Shown piece after piece: positions 50,611 to 62,283 of a stretch of DNA of 64,000 nt. The notes under the pieces are model-generated. The model was not told where the DNA came from. It worked only from the letters and a program-made list of their open reading frames with translations, and did not search any database. Source of the stretch: Saccharomonospora sp. CUA-673 (GTDB lineage Bacteria; Actinomycetota; Actinomycetes; Mycobacteriales; Pseudonocardiaceae); the NCBI RefSeq assembly GCF_001942305.1, contig NZ_MKKE01000084.1:1-64000 (forward strand), read 5' to 3'. How positions within the stretch are numbered: position 1 is the stretch's first letter; each line of letters starts with the position of its first letter. The translations under genes and the position numbers were made by a program.

Positions 50611-52532
50611 TCACCGCTGTTCCGAGTCCGTTCCCGCCGCCGGTGCCGCCGACTCCGCAGGCGCTGCTGCTTCCGCCGACCGTGCTGCCTCCGCCTTCCA
50701 GTCGCCGATGGTGTCGGGCGCGACCATCCGATCGTCGGCGAAGAGGTCGTTGTCGTCGACGCCGAAGCGGCGCACGTGCGTCTGGTCGTCGTCGCCGTCC
50801 TGCGGCGCCGCCTTGTGCAGAACGCCCCGGCGGTCCTGGCCGTCCGACCTGTTGCGGTCGGCCCGCGCCTGCTCCTCGGGCAGGTTGCCGATGTTCTGCA
50901 CCGGCGAACGCGGGGTGCCGCGCTGACGACCGCTGCGGTCGCTGTCGCCCGCGAGCGCGCCCGCGATGCCGCCGGCCGCGACCGCGCCGATCGCACCGCC
51001 GAGGCCGTCGGCCGTGATGCCACCGCCCGACGACGACCCTCCGCCGGACTCCTGGCCCGACGCCGCGGTCGTGTCACCGCCGGACAGCGGGGCGACCCCG
51101 AAGGACTTGCCCTTCGCCAACTGCTCGGGCTGCCCGGACGTGGGCGCACCGGCCTTGCCACCGGCGACCGGCGCGGGCGCAACGGCCCCACCCGCCGCAC
51201 CGCCGGCCCTGCGCCGGGTGCGGCGCCGCGCCGGTGCCCCGGCGACGGGCGCACCGGCCTTGCCGCCGACCGCGCCGGGCTGCTTGCTGCCGGTCTGGTT
51301 GCCCGGCTGGTCCGGACCCGCGGGGGCGCCGGGCGCACCCGGAGTCGCGCCACCACCCGGGACAGCGCCACCGGGGACCCCGCCACCGGGGACAGCTCCG
51401 CCGGGAACAGCGCCACCGGGAAGGGCGCCGCCGGGGACCTTGCCGCCGACGCCACCGACACCGCCGGGACCGCCGACCACGCCGCCGGCACCGGGTGCTC
51501 CGGGCGTGCCGGGCGCCGCGGGGGCACCGGCCTGGCCACCGGGTGCACCGGGGACCGACGATCCGGAACCACTGCCGGCACCGGACTGCCCACCCGGATG
51601 TCCCACGTGCATGTAGCCGACACCGCCGCCGGAGATCGACTGCACGGGCGCGGTGCTGCTGGGTGCGGCGGACGACGGCGCCGTGCCGGCGTACGGCTTG
51701 GCGGGCTGCACCGAACCGGTTGCGGGGGGCGGCGCCGCGTCGTAGGTGGGTGCGGGCGCGACGGGAGCCGACACGGGCGGTGCGACCGGGGCCGCCGGCG
51801 CGCGGGCCGCGGGGCCACGCCGGACGCGTCGGTGGCATCACCGCCGGGCGGCGGGGCGTCGGGGCGCGGAGCGCCGACGTCCGGCACCGGCGGACCACCG
51901 GCGGAGATGTCCTTCGGCACGTCACCCGTGGGCGCGCTGCCCACGGAACCGACCATCATCCGCGGCGCCTCGAGCGTCGGGACGTTGCCCAGCGCCTCAC
52001 CGGAGGACTGCGCGTAGCCGTTCAACGCCTCGAGCGCCTGTGCCCGCGCCTCCTGCGCCTGGGCGACGCGCCGGGCGTGGTCGGTCTCGAAACCGATCAG
52101 GCTGCCCAACGAGTCGAGCATGCCCATGCCGCCCGCGCCGTCGCGCAACGCCTGCGCGTCGGGCAGCTTGTGCATCGTGCGGTTGAACGCCTCGCCCTGG
52201 GCGAAGATCTGCTTGGCCGTCTCCTCGGCCTTTCCGTGTGCGTCGCTGGAGAAGTCGGCCTCGCCGGAGATCCACCGCTGCGCCTGTTCGGCGGCGTTGC
52301 CGGTCCAGTTCACGCCGAGCTTGCCGAGTTCCTCGCGGAGGGTGTTCTCGGTGCGGCTCAACGCCTTGGAGATCTCGCGGAGCGCGTCGACCGCGTCGCC
52401 GATGCCTTTCACGCCCGCACCGCCGCGGAACCGGTCGATCTCGTCGGCCAGCATGTTGTCGGTGTAGCCGTCGAAGCGGTGGTTGCGGATCTGCTCCGCC
52501 TTCCCCGTGACGTCCGACGTCGCCTCAGCCAT
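50611..52532 (-). CDS. PPE-like type VII substrate with Pro/Gly-rich tail (frameshifted)
   Basis: Frame-corrected 640 residues. The N-terminal 185 residues are helical, with W76-T-G78 and long amphipathic helices. A very long Ala/Gly/Pro-rich tail with repeated VPGGA, GAPG and similar units follows. The end is acidic and predicted disordered. Near 51816 the frame breaks; one added base restores an Ala/Pro-rich sequence (ARAPAAPVAPPVSAPVAP). It lies between the PE-like and EspG genes, the usual chaperone-substrate order. Confidence 0.7.
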
Positions 52533-52589
52533 CTCGCCTACCCCTCATTCCGCGTCGCGCGCCACCTGCTGCTCGGCCGTCCCCGCATG

Positions 52590-52985
52590 TCACGAAGGTC
52601 CACGGCCGCCTCCGAAGCTGTCCGCCTTCTCCTGATCCGAGCGGGTGTAGTCCTCGCCGGCCTTGCGCAGCTGCTCGGCCAGTCCGCGCAGCCCGGTGAC
52701 GTAGGCGCGCACGCGCGCCGCGTAGGAGTTCTCGTCGCCGGCCACGACCTCGTTCCACGCGCGAACGGCGTGCTGCGACACGGTGTCCTCGGACGGCGGG
52801 GTGATCTCGAGGGACTCGAGGTGCTCGGAGAGCTTCTCCTCGAGGGCCGCGGCCTGCGCGTCGATGATGCCGGCGGCCTCGGCGACCTTCTCGGGCGCGA
52901 CGTCGATGTCCTTGGCGCCGGGCAGCCAGGCGAACTCGCCGAGGCCCCCGTCGCTGTTCGGACCAGTGCCTGCGTCTGACGCCAT
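52590..52985 (-). CDS. PE-like type VII substrate
   Basis: A 131-residue protein. The PE-like helical hairpin is visible: IDVAPEKVAEAAGIIDAQ and ITPPSEDTVSQHAVRAWNEVVA. The general type VII signal Y-x3-D is present at Tyr113-Asp117 (YTRSD), after the second helix. It pairs naturally with the PPE-like product of the next gene. It is the first gene of the cassette on the minus strand. Confidence 0.75.
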   Translation of the reverse strand: MASDAGTGPNSDGGLGEFAWLPGAKDIDVAPEKVAEAAGIIDAQAAALEEKLSEHLESLEITPPSEDTVSQHAVRAWNEVVAGDENSYAARVRAYVTGLRGLAEQLRKAGEDYTRSDQEKADSFGGGRGPS

Positions 52986-53087
52986 GCGAGCCCCCTGTTA
53001 CGGCCGGTAGTCGTCCGGTTTCCCTGGCAGGTTACCAACTGAGATGTGACGGTGACCTGAACTTCGACGTTCCGGCGGGCGACCCGG

Positions 53088-53107
53088 TTCCCTCCGAAGG
53101 GAGGGAA
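53088..53107. terminator. Hairpin after purD
   Basis: TTCCCTCC-gaag-GGAGGGAA, perfect 8-bp stem with a 4-nt loop, 30 bases beyond the purD stop. Confidence 0.55.
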
Positions 53108-53136
53108 TTTCCGGGCGGCTCAGGTGTGGGGACGGC

Positions 53137-54398
53137 TCAGGAGGTGGGGACGGTGATCTCGCCGCGGGATGCGCGCAGGGCGATGTCGGTGCGGTGGTGC
53201 GCCCCGGCGAGGTTGACGCCCGCGACCCGCTCGTAGGCGTCGGCGCGGGCCGCCTCGAGGTCGGAACCGGTCCCTACCACCGACAGCACGCGACCCCCGC
53301 TCGCGACCACGGCACCGTCCTCGCGGCGCCGGGTACCTGCGTGCAGGACGCCCTCGGCCTCGCCGCCGGTGATGACGTCGCCGGTGCGGGGCTTGCCGGG
53401 GTAGCCGTCGGCGGCCAGCACGACCGTGACGGCCGCGCCGTCGGCCCATTCGAGCGGCGGCTGCTCGGCAAGGGTGCCGTTCGCGGTCGCGGCCAGCAGC
53501 CCGGGCAGCGGCGTGCGCAGCAACGCCAGCACGACCTGCGTCTCCGGGTCGCCGAAGCGGCAGTTGAACTCGATGACCTGCGGACCCTCGCTCGTCAGCG
53601 CCAGACCCGCGTACAGCAGACCGGAGAACTCGGCGTCCCGATCGGCCAGTTCGTCGACCACGGGCTGCACGATGCGCGCCACGACATCGTCGACGAGACC
53701 CTCCGGCACCCACGACAGCGGCGCGTAGGCACCCATGCCGCCGGTGTTCGGCCCGGAGTCGGCGTCGCCGACGCGCTTGAAGTCCTGCGCGGGCAGCAGC
53801 GGCACCACGGTGCGCCCGTCGACGAGGCAGAACAGCGACGCCTCCGGCCCGTCCAGGAACGACTCGAGCACCACCGGGTGGCCGCCGTCGAGCAGCATCA
53901 GCGCGTGCTTGCGCGCCTGTTCGCGTCCGGGGTCACCACGACGCCCTTGCCGGCGGCCAGTCCGTCGTCCTTGACGACCCAGGTCGGACCGAACCGCGAC
54001 AGCGCCGCGTCCAGGTGGGCCGGGTTGTCCACGACCTCGCTGCGCGCCGTCGGCACGCCCGCGGCCGTCATGACGTCCTTGGCGAACGCCTTCGAACCCT
54101 CGATCCGCGCCGCCGCGGCCGACGGGCCGAAGCAGGCGATGCCCTCCTTGCGGACGGCGTCGGCCACACCCGCCACGAGCGGCACCTCGGGCCCGACGAC
54201 CACCAGATCGGCCCGCCATTCGACGGCGAGCGCCGCGATGGCGGACGGGTCGGTGATGTCGACGCCGAGCGACTCGGCCAGCGCCGCGGTCCCGGCGTTG
54301 CCGGGCGCGCAGCCGATGGCCGTCACCGACGGGTCGTGGGAGGCGGCCAGGGCGATGGCGTGCTCGCGGGCACCGGAGCCGATAACCAGGAAGCGCAC
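53137..54398 (-). CDS. purD: Phosphoribosylamine-glycine ligase (frameshifted)
   Basis: It makes GAR from phosphoribosylamine, glycine and ATP. Frame-corrected 420 residues. The N-terminus [17 protein letters not shown] is diagnostic. ATP-grasp motifs include [33 protein letters not shown] and [14 protein letters not shown]. Near 53923 the frame breaks; one added base gives [13 protein letters not shown], explained by loss of C from GCCGAA. The GTG start has a TACCCT box about 8 nt upstream. Confidence 0.93.
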
Positions 54399-54565
54399 AG
54401 GTAGAGAGGGTAGACACCCCGGTCACGCCGTGCGCACCCGCATGTGCATCGCCGGGGGTTCACCCGCATGTGCCCTCCCGGCTGCCAGGCTGTCGCCGAG
54501 TGGTCGCCCACGGCCGCGACCGTAGCGACGTCCCCACCGGACAACGAGAGGGCAACGACGTAAAC

Positions 54566-55723
54566 ATGGCAAACAGGTCCAGACTCCGTAAGCGCCTGAC
54601 GGTGGCCGCGCTCAGCGCGCTCGCCGTGCTCGCGACCACCGGCCTCGCCCCCGCGACGGCCGCGCACCAGACGTCCACCACCGCCCCCGGCCAGGCGGCC
54701 GAACGCGGCGAACAGGCCGACGCCATCAAGGTCGTTGCGCACCGCGGTGCCTCCGGCTACCGGCCGGAGCACACGCTCGCCGCCTACGAACTCGCCGCCC
54801 GCACCGGCGCCGACTACCTCGAGCCCGACCTCGTCACCACCAAGGACGAGGTGCTCATCGCGCGGCACGAGCCCGAGATCGGCGAGACGACCGATGTGGA
54901 CACCCGGCCCGAGTTCGCCGACCGCAAGACCACCAAGCAGGTCGACGGGCAGCCCGTCACCGGCTGGTTCGCCGAGGACTTCACGCTCGCCGAGCTGAAG
55001 ACCCTGCGCGCTGTGGAGCGCATCCCGGACGTGCGGCCGCACAACACGATCTACGACGGTCGGTTCGAGGTCGCCACGTTCCAGGAGATCATCGACCTGT
55101 CCAAGAAGCTCTCCCGTGAGCTCGGCCGCGACATCGGCGTGTACCCGGAGCTCAAGCACCCGACGTACTTCCAGCAGAAGGACATCGCGCTCGAGCCGAT
55201 GCTGGTGGACATCCTCAACCGCAACAAGATGAACCACCCGAAGTCCAATGTGTACGTCCAGTCGTTCGAGGTGGCGAACCTCAAGGAACTGAGCGACCAG
55301 GTGCGCGTGCCGCTGGTGCAGCTGATCGGGGCGTCCGGAGCGCCGTACGACTTCGTCGAGTCCGGCGACCCGCGCACCTACGACGACCTCGTCACGCCCG
55401 AGGGCCTGAAGGAGATCGCGAGCTACGCCGACGCCGTGGGCCCGGAGAAGAACCGGATCATCCCCACCGATGACGACGGCAACCTGACCGAGCCGACCAC
55501 GTTCGTCGACGACGCCCACCACGAGAACCTGATCGTCCACCCGTGGACGTTCCGCGCCGAGAACGAGTTCCTGCCGACGAACCTGCAGTCGTCGGACGAC
55601 CCGGCCGCCTACGGCGACATCTTCGCCGAGTACCAGGCGTTCCTCGAGACCGGCATCGACGGCGTCTTCGCCGACCACCCGGACATCGCCGTGGAAGCAG
55701 TCCGCAGCTTCGAAAACGAGTAA
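54566..55723 (+). CDS. Secreted glycerophosphodiester phosphodiesterase
   Basis: A 385-residue protein. A signal peptide ends near TAA-HQT (about 33). The GDPD motif is VVAHRGASGYRPEHTLAAY (His, Arg, Glu), then DYLEPDLVTTKDEVLIARHE (metal Glu and catalytic His) and late HPWTFRAENEF. It hydrolyses glycerophosphodiesters such as deacylated phospholipids or teichoic-type polymers outside the cell. It is divergent from purD and ends 9 bases before repeat A6. Confidence 0.92.
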   Translation: MANRSRLRKRLTVAALSALAVLATTGLAPATAAHQTSTTAPGQAAERGEQADAIKVVAHRGASGYRPEHTLAAYELAARTGADYLEPDLVTTKDEVLIARHEPEIGETTDVDTRPEFADRKTTKQVDGQPVTGWFAEDFTLAELKTLRAVERIPDVRPHNTIYDGRFEVATFQEIIDLSKKLSRELGRDIGVYPELKHPTYFQQKDIALEPMLVDILNRNKMNHPKSNVYVQSFEVANLKELSDQVRVPLVQLIGASGAPYDFVESGDPRTYDDLVTPEGLKEIASYADAVGPEKNRIIPTDDDGNLTEPTTFVDDAHHENLIVHPWTFRAENEFLPTNLQSSDDPAAYGDIFAEYQAFLETGIDGVFADHPDIAVEAVRSFENE

Positions 55724-55731
55724 GTCCACAA

Positions 55732-55777
55732 CACCCGAGGCCCCATGGTTGCGTTGAACGCGAGCATGCCTCGGGTG
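55732..55777. repeat. Palindromic repeat family A, short form (copy A6)
   Basis: CACCCGAGGC and GCCTCGGGTG arms around a decayed inner GCGTTGAACGC. It lies between the convergent GDPD and purA genes. Confidence 0.8.
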
Positions 55778-55796
55778 CTTTGGGCCTGAGGCGTCC

Positions 55797-57865
<2,069 letters not shown>

Positions 57866-57960
57866 ATCCGCCCGGGGTTAACTACTCCGTTACCTGCCTT
57901 GGAGACAGTCGGAAAGTCCTTCACGTCACCGGATTCCCCTTCGTCGAAAGAGGTGCTGTC

Positions 57961-58599
57961 GTGACTTTCCCCCGCACTCTCCGTAATTCCGCGGTCGCCC
58001 TGGGTGCGACCGCGGTGCTGACCATGACCGCCGCCGCGGGCACCGCCGTGGCCGAACCGCCGAACATCCCCAGCCCCGGCACCGCCGAGACGCAGCTGAA
58101 CGCCCTCGAGGTCGCCCCCGACGGCTCGAGCGACGGCTACGACCGCGACCTGTTCCCGCACTGGAGCAGCCACGAGGACAACTGCAACACCCGTGAGCTG
58201 GTGCTCGAGCGCGACGGCGACGGCGTCGAGGTCGGCACGGACTGCTACCCGACCGACGGCAGCTGGTACAGCGAGTTCGACGGCGAGACCGTGTCCGACC
58301 CGTCGGAGATCGACATCGACCACGTCGTCCCGCTGGCCAACGCCTGGCGCACCGGCGCCTCGGAGTGGACGACCGCCGAGCGCGAGGAGTTCGCCAACGA
58401 CCTCGACTCGCCGCAGCTGATCGCCGTCACGGCCAGCTCCAACCGGTCCAAGGGCGACTCCGACCCGTCGGAGTGGCAGCCCATCTCGTCGTACCACTGC
58501 ACCTACGCCTCGATGTGGATCACCGTGAAGCACGAGTACGAACTCACGGTCCACGAGGCGGAGAAGGCCTCCCTGAAGGACATGCTCTCCACCTGCTGA
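57961..58599 (+). CDS. Secreted HNH endonuclease (DUF1524/GmrSD C-terminal type)
   Basis: A 212-residue protein. A signal peptide runs to about residue 31 (TAVAE). The nuclease core is IDIDHVVPLANAWRTGASEWT, with later NRSKGDSDPSEW, the DUF1524 pattern D-H-x-V-P-L...N...K. An early and a late cysteine may form a disulfide. It would degrade nucleic acids outside the cell. The GTG has AAAGAGG upstream. It ends 4 bases before repeat A7. Confidence 0.85.
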   Translation: MTFPRTLRNSAVALGATAVLTMTAAAGTAVAEPPNIPSPGTAETQLNALEVAPDGSSDGYDRDLFPHWSSHEDNCNTRELVLERDGDGVEVGTDCYPTDGSWYSEFDGETVSDPSEIDIDHVVPLANAWRTGASEWTTAEREEFANDLDSPQLIAVTASSNRSKGDSDPSEWQPISSYHCTYASMWITVKHEYELTVHEAEKASLKDMLSTC

Positions 58600-58603
58600 C
58601 GTT

Positions 58604-58711
58604 GCTCCCGAGGCCCCTTGGTCGCATGGAGTCGAGCACTGCCGCGCGGAGCGCGTCCGTTTGGGTGGCGGTGGGAGACGGGTGGGAGCGACTATGGGGC
58701 CCTCGGGTGCT
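58604..58711. repeat. Palindromic repeat family A with a 70-bp insert (copy A7)
   Basis: GCTCCCGAGGCCCC and GGGGCCCTCGGGTGC arms. The inside is about 70 bases that also occur, in the opposite orientation, inside copy A8. Confidence 0.85.
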
Positions 58712-58823
58712 TCTTCCGGGGGTGTGGGGTTCACGTGGGCTTGACACCCACGGGGCGGAACGCGAATCTTTTTCGAACAACAAGATCGCCGAACCGTCCA
58801 CCGCAAGCTCAACGGAGAGCTCC

Positions 58824-60103
58824 ATGCGTTCAGTTCGCCGCGGCCGGATCACGGCCGCCATCGCCGCGTCCGCCGTCGCCGCCTCCCTGCTCACCGCGGT
58901 TCCCGCCGGCGCAAGCCCGGCCCCCGCCGACGACCCGAACGCCACCCCGACCGCCGAACCGGCCGCCGTGGACGACGAGTTCTACCAACCACCGTCCCCG
59001 CTGCCCGCCGGTGAGACGGCGACGTCATCCGCCACGAGCCGACGTCGTTCTTCCTCGACCCGCTCCGGTTGGTGCAGGCGCCCGCCGACGCGCAGCGGAT
59101 CATGTACCTCAGCAACGACACCCACGGCGAACGCAACGCCGTCACCGGCACGGTGCTCGTCCCGAACCGGGACTGGGACGGCCCCGGCGAACGGCCGATC
59201 GTCGGCTACGCCGCGGGCACGCAGGGCATGGGCGATCAGTGCGCCCCGTCCAAGGCGCTGGCAGCCGGCACCCAGTACGAGGGCATCTTCATCAAGGGCA
59301 TGCTCGCCCGCGGGTACGCCGTGGCGCTGACCGACTACGAGGGCCTCGGCACCCCCGGCGTGCACACGTACGTCAACCGCAAGGCCACGGCCCACGCGGT
59401 GCTCGACATGGTGCGCGCCGCACAGCGCACGCCCGACACGGGACTGCCGTCGGACGGGCCGGTGCTGACCGCCGGCTACTCCCAGGGCGGCGGGGCGTCG
59501 GCCGCGGCGGCGGAGTTGCAGCCGGAGTACGCGCCGGACATCGACCTCATCGGCGCGTTCGCCGGCGCGCCGCCCGCGGACCTGACCGAGGTCGCCGACC
59601 TGCTCGACGGCCACTACGCGGTGGCGTTCCTGATGTTCGCGGTCGCCGGCATGCAGGAGGCGTACCCGGACCTGGGCATCGACGACATGCTCAACGACAA
59701 GGGCCGCGAGGTCCGCGACAAGATCGAGGAGAGCTGCACCGGCGACGGGCTGTTGGGCCACATGTTCACCCGCACCTCGGAGTTGACGGCCGACGGCAGG
59801 CCGATCGGCGACTACCTCGGCGAGGAACCGTTCCGCAGCGCCGTCGAGGAACAGCGCATCGGGACGTCGGCGCCGCAGGCGCCCGTGTACGTGGCGCACA
59901 GCAGGCTCGACGACATCGTGCCGTACGGCCAGGGCCGGGACATGGCGCGCGCGTGGTGCGAGGACGGCGCCACGGTGCGGTTCGACACGCTGGCCATCCC
60001 GACGCACGTCGGCGGCTACGTGGGCGCCTACCCGAAGGCGTTCCGCTGGCTGGACCAGCGGGTGCAGGGTGCCGAGGCACCGAGCAACTGCGGCGAGTTC
60101 TGA
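58824..60103 (+). CDS. Secreted lipase, LIP family (frameshifted)
   Basis: Frame-corrected 426 residues. A signal peptide at 1-32 (SVRRGRITAAIAASAVAASLL ... AGASP). Nucleophile serine in GYSQGGGASAAAA (about 220), with an aspartate in SRLDDIVPYGQG and a histidine in PTHVGGYVGAYPKAF completing the alpha/beta-hydrolase triad. Near 59020 the frame breaks; one added base gives GETGDVIRHEPTSFFLDPLRL, the normal family start. It hydrolyses fatty esters outside the cell. The ATG has GGAGAG upstream. Confidence 0.82.
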
Positions 60104-60119
60104 CGCCCGGCGCGGATCC

Positions 60120-60149
60120 AGGGCCGCCGGTGGTTCACGCCGGCGGCCT
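60120..60149. terminator. Hairpin between lipase and DUF3151 genes
   Basis: AGGGCCGCCGG and CCGGCGGCCT arms with one bulged G, between convergent genes. Confidence 0.6.
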
Positions 60150-60181
60150 GCCGGGCTCAGGCTCACTCCCTGGACGCGGAC

Positions 60182-60591
60182 TCAGGCGAGGCCGGTGGCC
60201 TCGGCGGACGCCGGATCGGAGTCGAGCAGCAGCTGCTTGCAGCGTTCGTACTCGTCGGCCTCGCCGATGCGGCCGGCCGCCTTGCCGAGCGCGGCGACGC
60301 TGCGGAGGAACCCCTGGTTCGGGCGGTGCGCCCACGGCACGGGGCCGAAGCCCTTCCAGCCCGCGCGGCGGAGCTGGTCGAGGCCGCGGTGGTAGCCGGT
60401 GCGGGCGTAGGCGTAGGCGTCGACGAACTCGTTCTCGTTCAGGGCACGCTCGGCGAGTGCGGCCCACGCTCGCTGAAGTCGGGGTGCTCGGCGGCGACTT
60501 CGCTCGGCTCGGTGCCCGCGTCGAGCGCGGCTTCCGCGTCGGGGCGTTCCGGGAGCGTGGTGGGGTCCGGTTCGAGCAGGTTGTGGGTCAT
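60182..60591 (-). CDS. DUF3151 protein (frameshifted)
   Basis: Frame-corrected 136 residues. It has THNLLEPDPTTLPERPDAEAALDAGTEPSEVAAEHP at the N-terminus, then ALAERALNENEFVDAYAYARTGYHRGLDQLRRAGWKGFGPVPW. DUF3151 is a tetratricopeptide-like helical family, commonly near fba in actinobacteria. Near 60473 the frame breaks; one added base gives FSRAWAALAERAL, again explained by loss of C from GCCGA. Function unknown. Confidence 0.8.
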
Positions 60592-60658
60592 GGCGTCATT
60601 CAACCACCGCCGCGGCGGGCACGCGGGCGCCGGTTTCGCGCCCGGTTCGCGGTGGGTC

Positions 60659-60742
60659 CTACAGCAGCAGCGACAGCGACGACACCATGGCCATCAGCAC
60701 CAGAGTGGCGATCAGAACAACGGCGACGAGACGTTTCGGCAT
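60659..60742 (-). CDS. Possible 27-residue membrane miniprotein
   Basis: It starts MPKRLVAVVLIATLV and ends in a Ser/Leu-rich hydrophobic stretch, a single short helix. No ribosome binding site or -10 box is clear. It lies between DUF3151 and fba on the same strand. Weak evidence only. Confidence 0.3.
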   Translation of the reverse strand: MPKRLVAVVLIATLVLMAMVSSLSLLL

Positions 60743-60810
60743 CACGGCTGACACTGTGCCTGACGACGGACCGCACATATCGGGCCGCCCCGGTGCCCTC
60801 CAACGGGGGA

Positions 60811-60843
60811 ACCCCCGGTACACCCAGGGGGTGCACCGGGGGT
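60811..60843. terminator. Hairpin after fba
   Basis: ACCCCCGGT and ACCGGGGGT arms with a 15-nt loop, 41 bases beyond the fba stop. Confidence 0.6.
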
Positions 60844-60884
60844 CCCTGGTCGAGCTTCGGGCCGGGGATCGGCGGCTGCGCCGC

Positions 60885-61913
60885 TCACAGCTTCTTGCCG
60901 GCCGACTTGAGGTGCTCGGCGGCCTCGGCGACGCGGGTGGCCATCGCGCCCTCGGCGACCTTGAGGTAGCTGCGCGGGTCGTAGGTCTTCTTGTTGCCGA
61001 CCTCGCCGTCGATCTTCAGCACGCCGTCGTAGTTCTTGAAGAAGTGGTCGGCGATGGGCCGCGAGAACGCGTACTGCGTGTCGGTGTCGACGTTCATCTT
61101 CACCACGCCGTAGCTGAGCGCCTCGTGGATCTCCTCCAGCAGCGAACCGGAGCCGCCGTGGAACACGAGCTCGAACGGCTTCGACCCGGCGGGCATGCCC
61201 AGCTTCTCGGCCGCGACGGCCTGGCCGCGCTTGAGCACCTCCGGGCGCAGCTGGACCGCACCCGGCTTGTACGCGCCGTGCACGTTGCCGAACGTCGCGG
61301 CCAGCAGGTAGCGGCCCTGCTCGCCCGCGCCGAGCGCGTCGACGGTCTTGGTGAAGTCACCCTCGGCGGTGTAGAGCTTCTCGTTGATGTCGTTGGAGAC
61401 GCCGTCCTCCTCGCCGCCGACGACACCGATCTCGACCTCGAGGATGATCTTCGCGGCGGCCGAGGCGGCCAGCAGCTCCTTCGCGATGTCGAGGTTCTCG
61501 TCGAGGTCGATCGCCGAGCCGTCCCACATGTGCGACTGGAACAGCGGGTTCTTGCCCGCGTTGACGCGTTCCTGCGAGATCTCGATCAGCGGACGGACGA
61601 AGCCGTCGAGCTTGTCCTTCGGGCAGTGGTCGGTGTGCAGGGCGACGTTGACGTCGTACTTGTCGGCCACCACGTGCGCGAACTCGGCCAGGCCGCGTGC
61701 GCCCGTGACCATGTCCTTGACCTTCTGACCGGAGGCGAACTCGGCGCCACCGGTGGAGAACTGGATGATGCCGTCGCTCTCGGCCTCGGCGAAGCCGCGG
61801 ATCGCCGCGTTGACGGTCTCCGACGAGGTCACGTTGATCGCCGGGTACGCGAACTCACCCTGTTTGGCGCGGTCCAGCATCTCGGCGTAGACCTCAGGTG
61901 TGGCGATGGGCAT
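60885..61913 (-). CDS. fba: Class II fructose-bisphosphate aldolase
   Basis: A 342-residue zinc enzyme of glycolysis and gluconeogenesis. Zinc ligands are in ALHTDHCPKDK. The second group is in LEVEIGVVGGEEDGV and FELVFHGGSGS, and the phosphate-binding KMNVDTDTQYAF is near the end. The ATG has GAGGAGGAC upstream; a GTG-type start 21 bases earlier is less likely. Complete, no frameshift. It ends 41 bases before a hairpin. Confidence 0.95.
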   Translation of the reverse strand: MPIATPEVYAEMLDRAKQGEFAYPAINVTSSETVNAAIRGFAEAESDGIIQFSTGGAEFASGQKVKDMVTGARGLAEFAHVVADKYDVNVALHTDHCPKDKLDGFVRPLIEISQERVNAGKNPLFQSHMWDGSAIDLDENLDIAKELLAASAAAKIILEVEIGVVGGEEDGVSNDINEKLYTAEGDFTKTVDALGAGEQGRYLLAATFGNVHGAYKPGAVQLRPEVLKRGQAVAAEKLGMPAGSKPFELVFHGGSGSLLEEIHEALSYGVVKMNVDTDTQYAFSRPIADHFFKNYDGVLKIDGEVGNKKTYDPRSYLKVAEGAMATRVAEAAEHLKSAGKKL

Positions 61914-62169
61914 CGTTGTCCTCCTCGGGCTCAAGACTTACGGGCCTGGCTTATCGCCCCCAGCCGTGTTCGGCATCCCGGGTGCGATCGAGTCGTGCGA
62001 GTACGGCGCCGGAACGCGTCCGGGCGGGGATTCCTGCGCCGGATCCTACGAGGCACAGCCTGGCATCACCCGGTGACACGGTGAAGCCCGCACACCCCCT
62101 GACGTGGCCTTTTTCGCAGCATCGATTCAGTGTTCGATTCAGTAGGCCACCCGTCCGGTAGGGCAGGTG

Positions 62170-62276
62170 CGCCCGAGGGCCCCATGGTCGCGCCCACCCG
62201 TCTCCCACCACCGCCCAAACGGACGCGCTCCGCGCGGCAGTGCTCGATTCCACGCGACCAAAGGGCCCTCGGGCGC
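62170..62276. repeat. Palindromic repeat family A with the 70-bp insert inverted (copy A8)
   Basis: GCCCGAGGGCCCC and GGGCCCTCGGGC arms with the insert of A7 in the other orientation. It lies 8 bases after the LLM oxidoreductase stop. Confidence 0.85.
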
Positions 62277-62283
62277 TTTTTGC

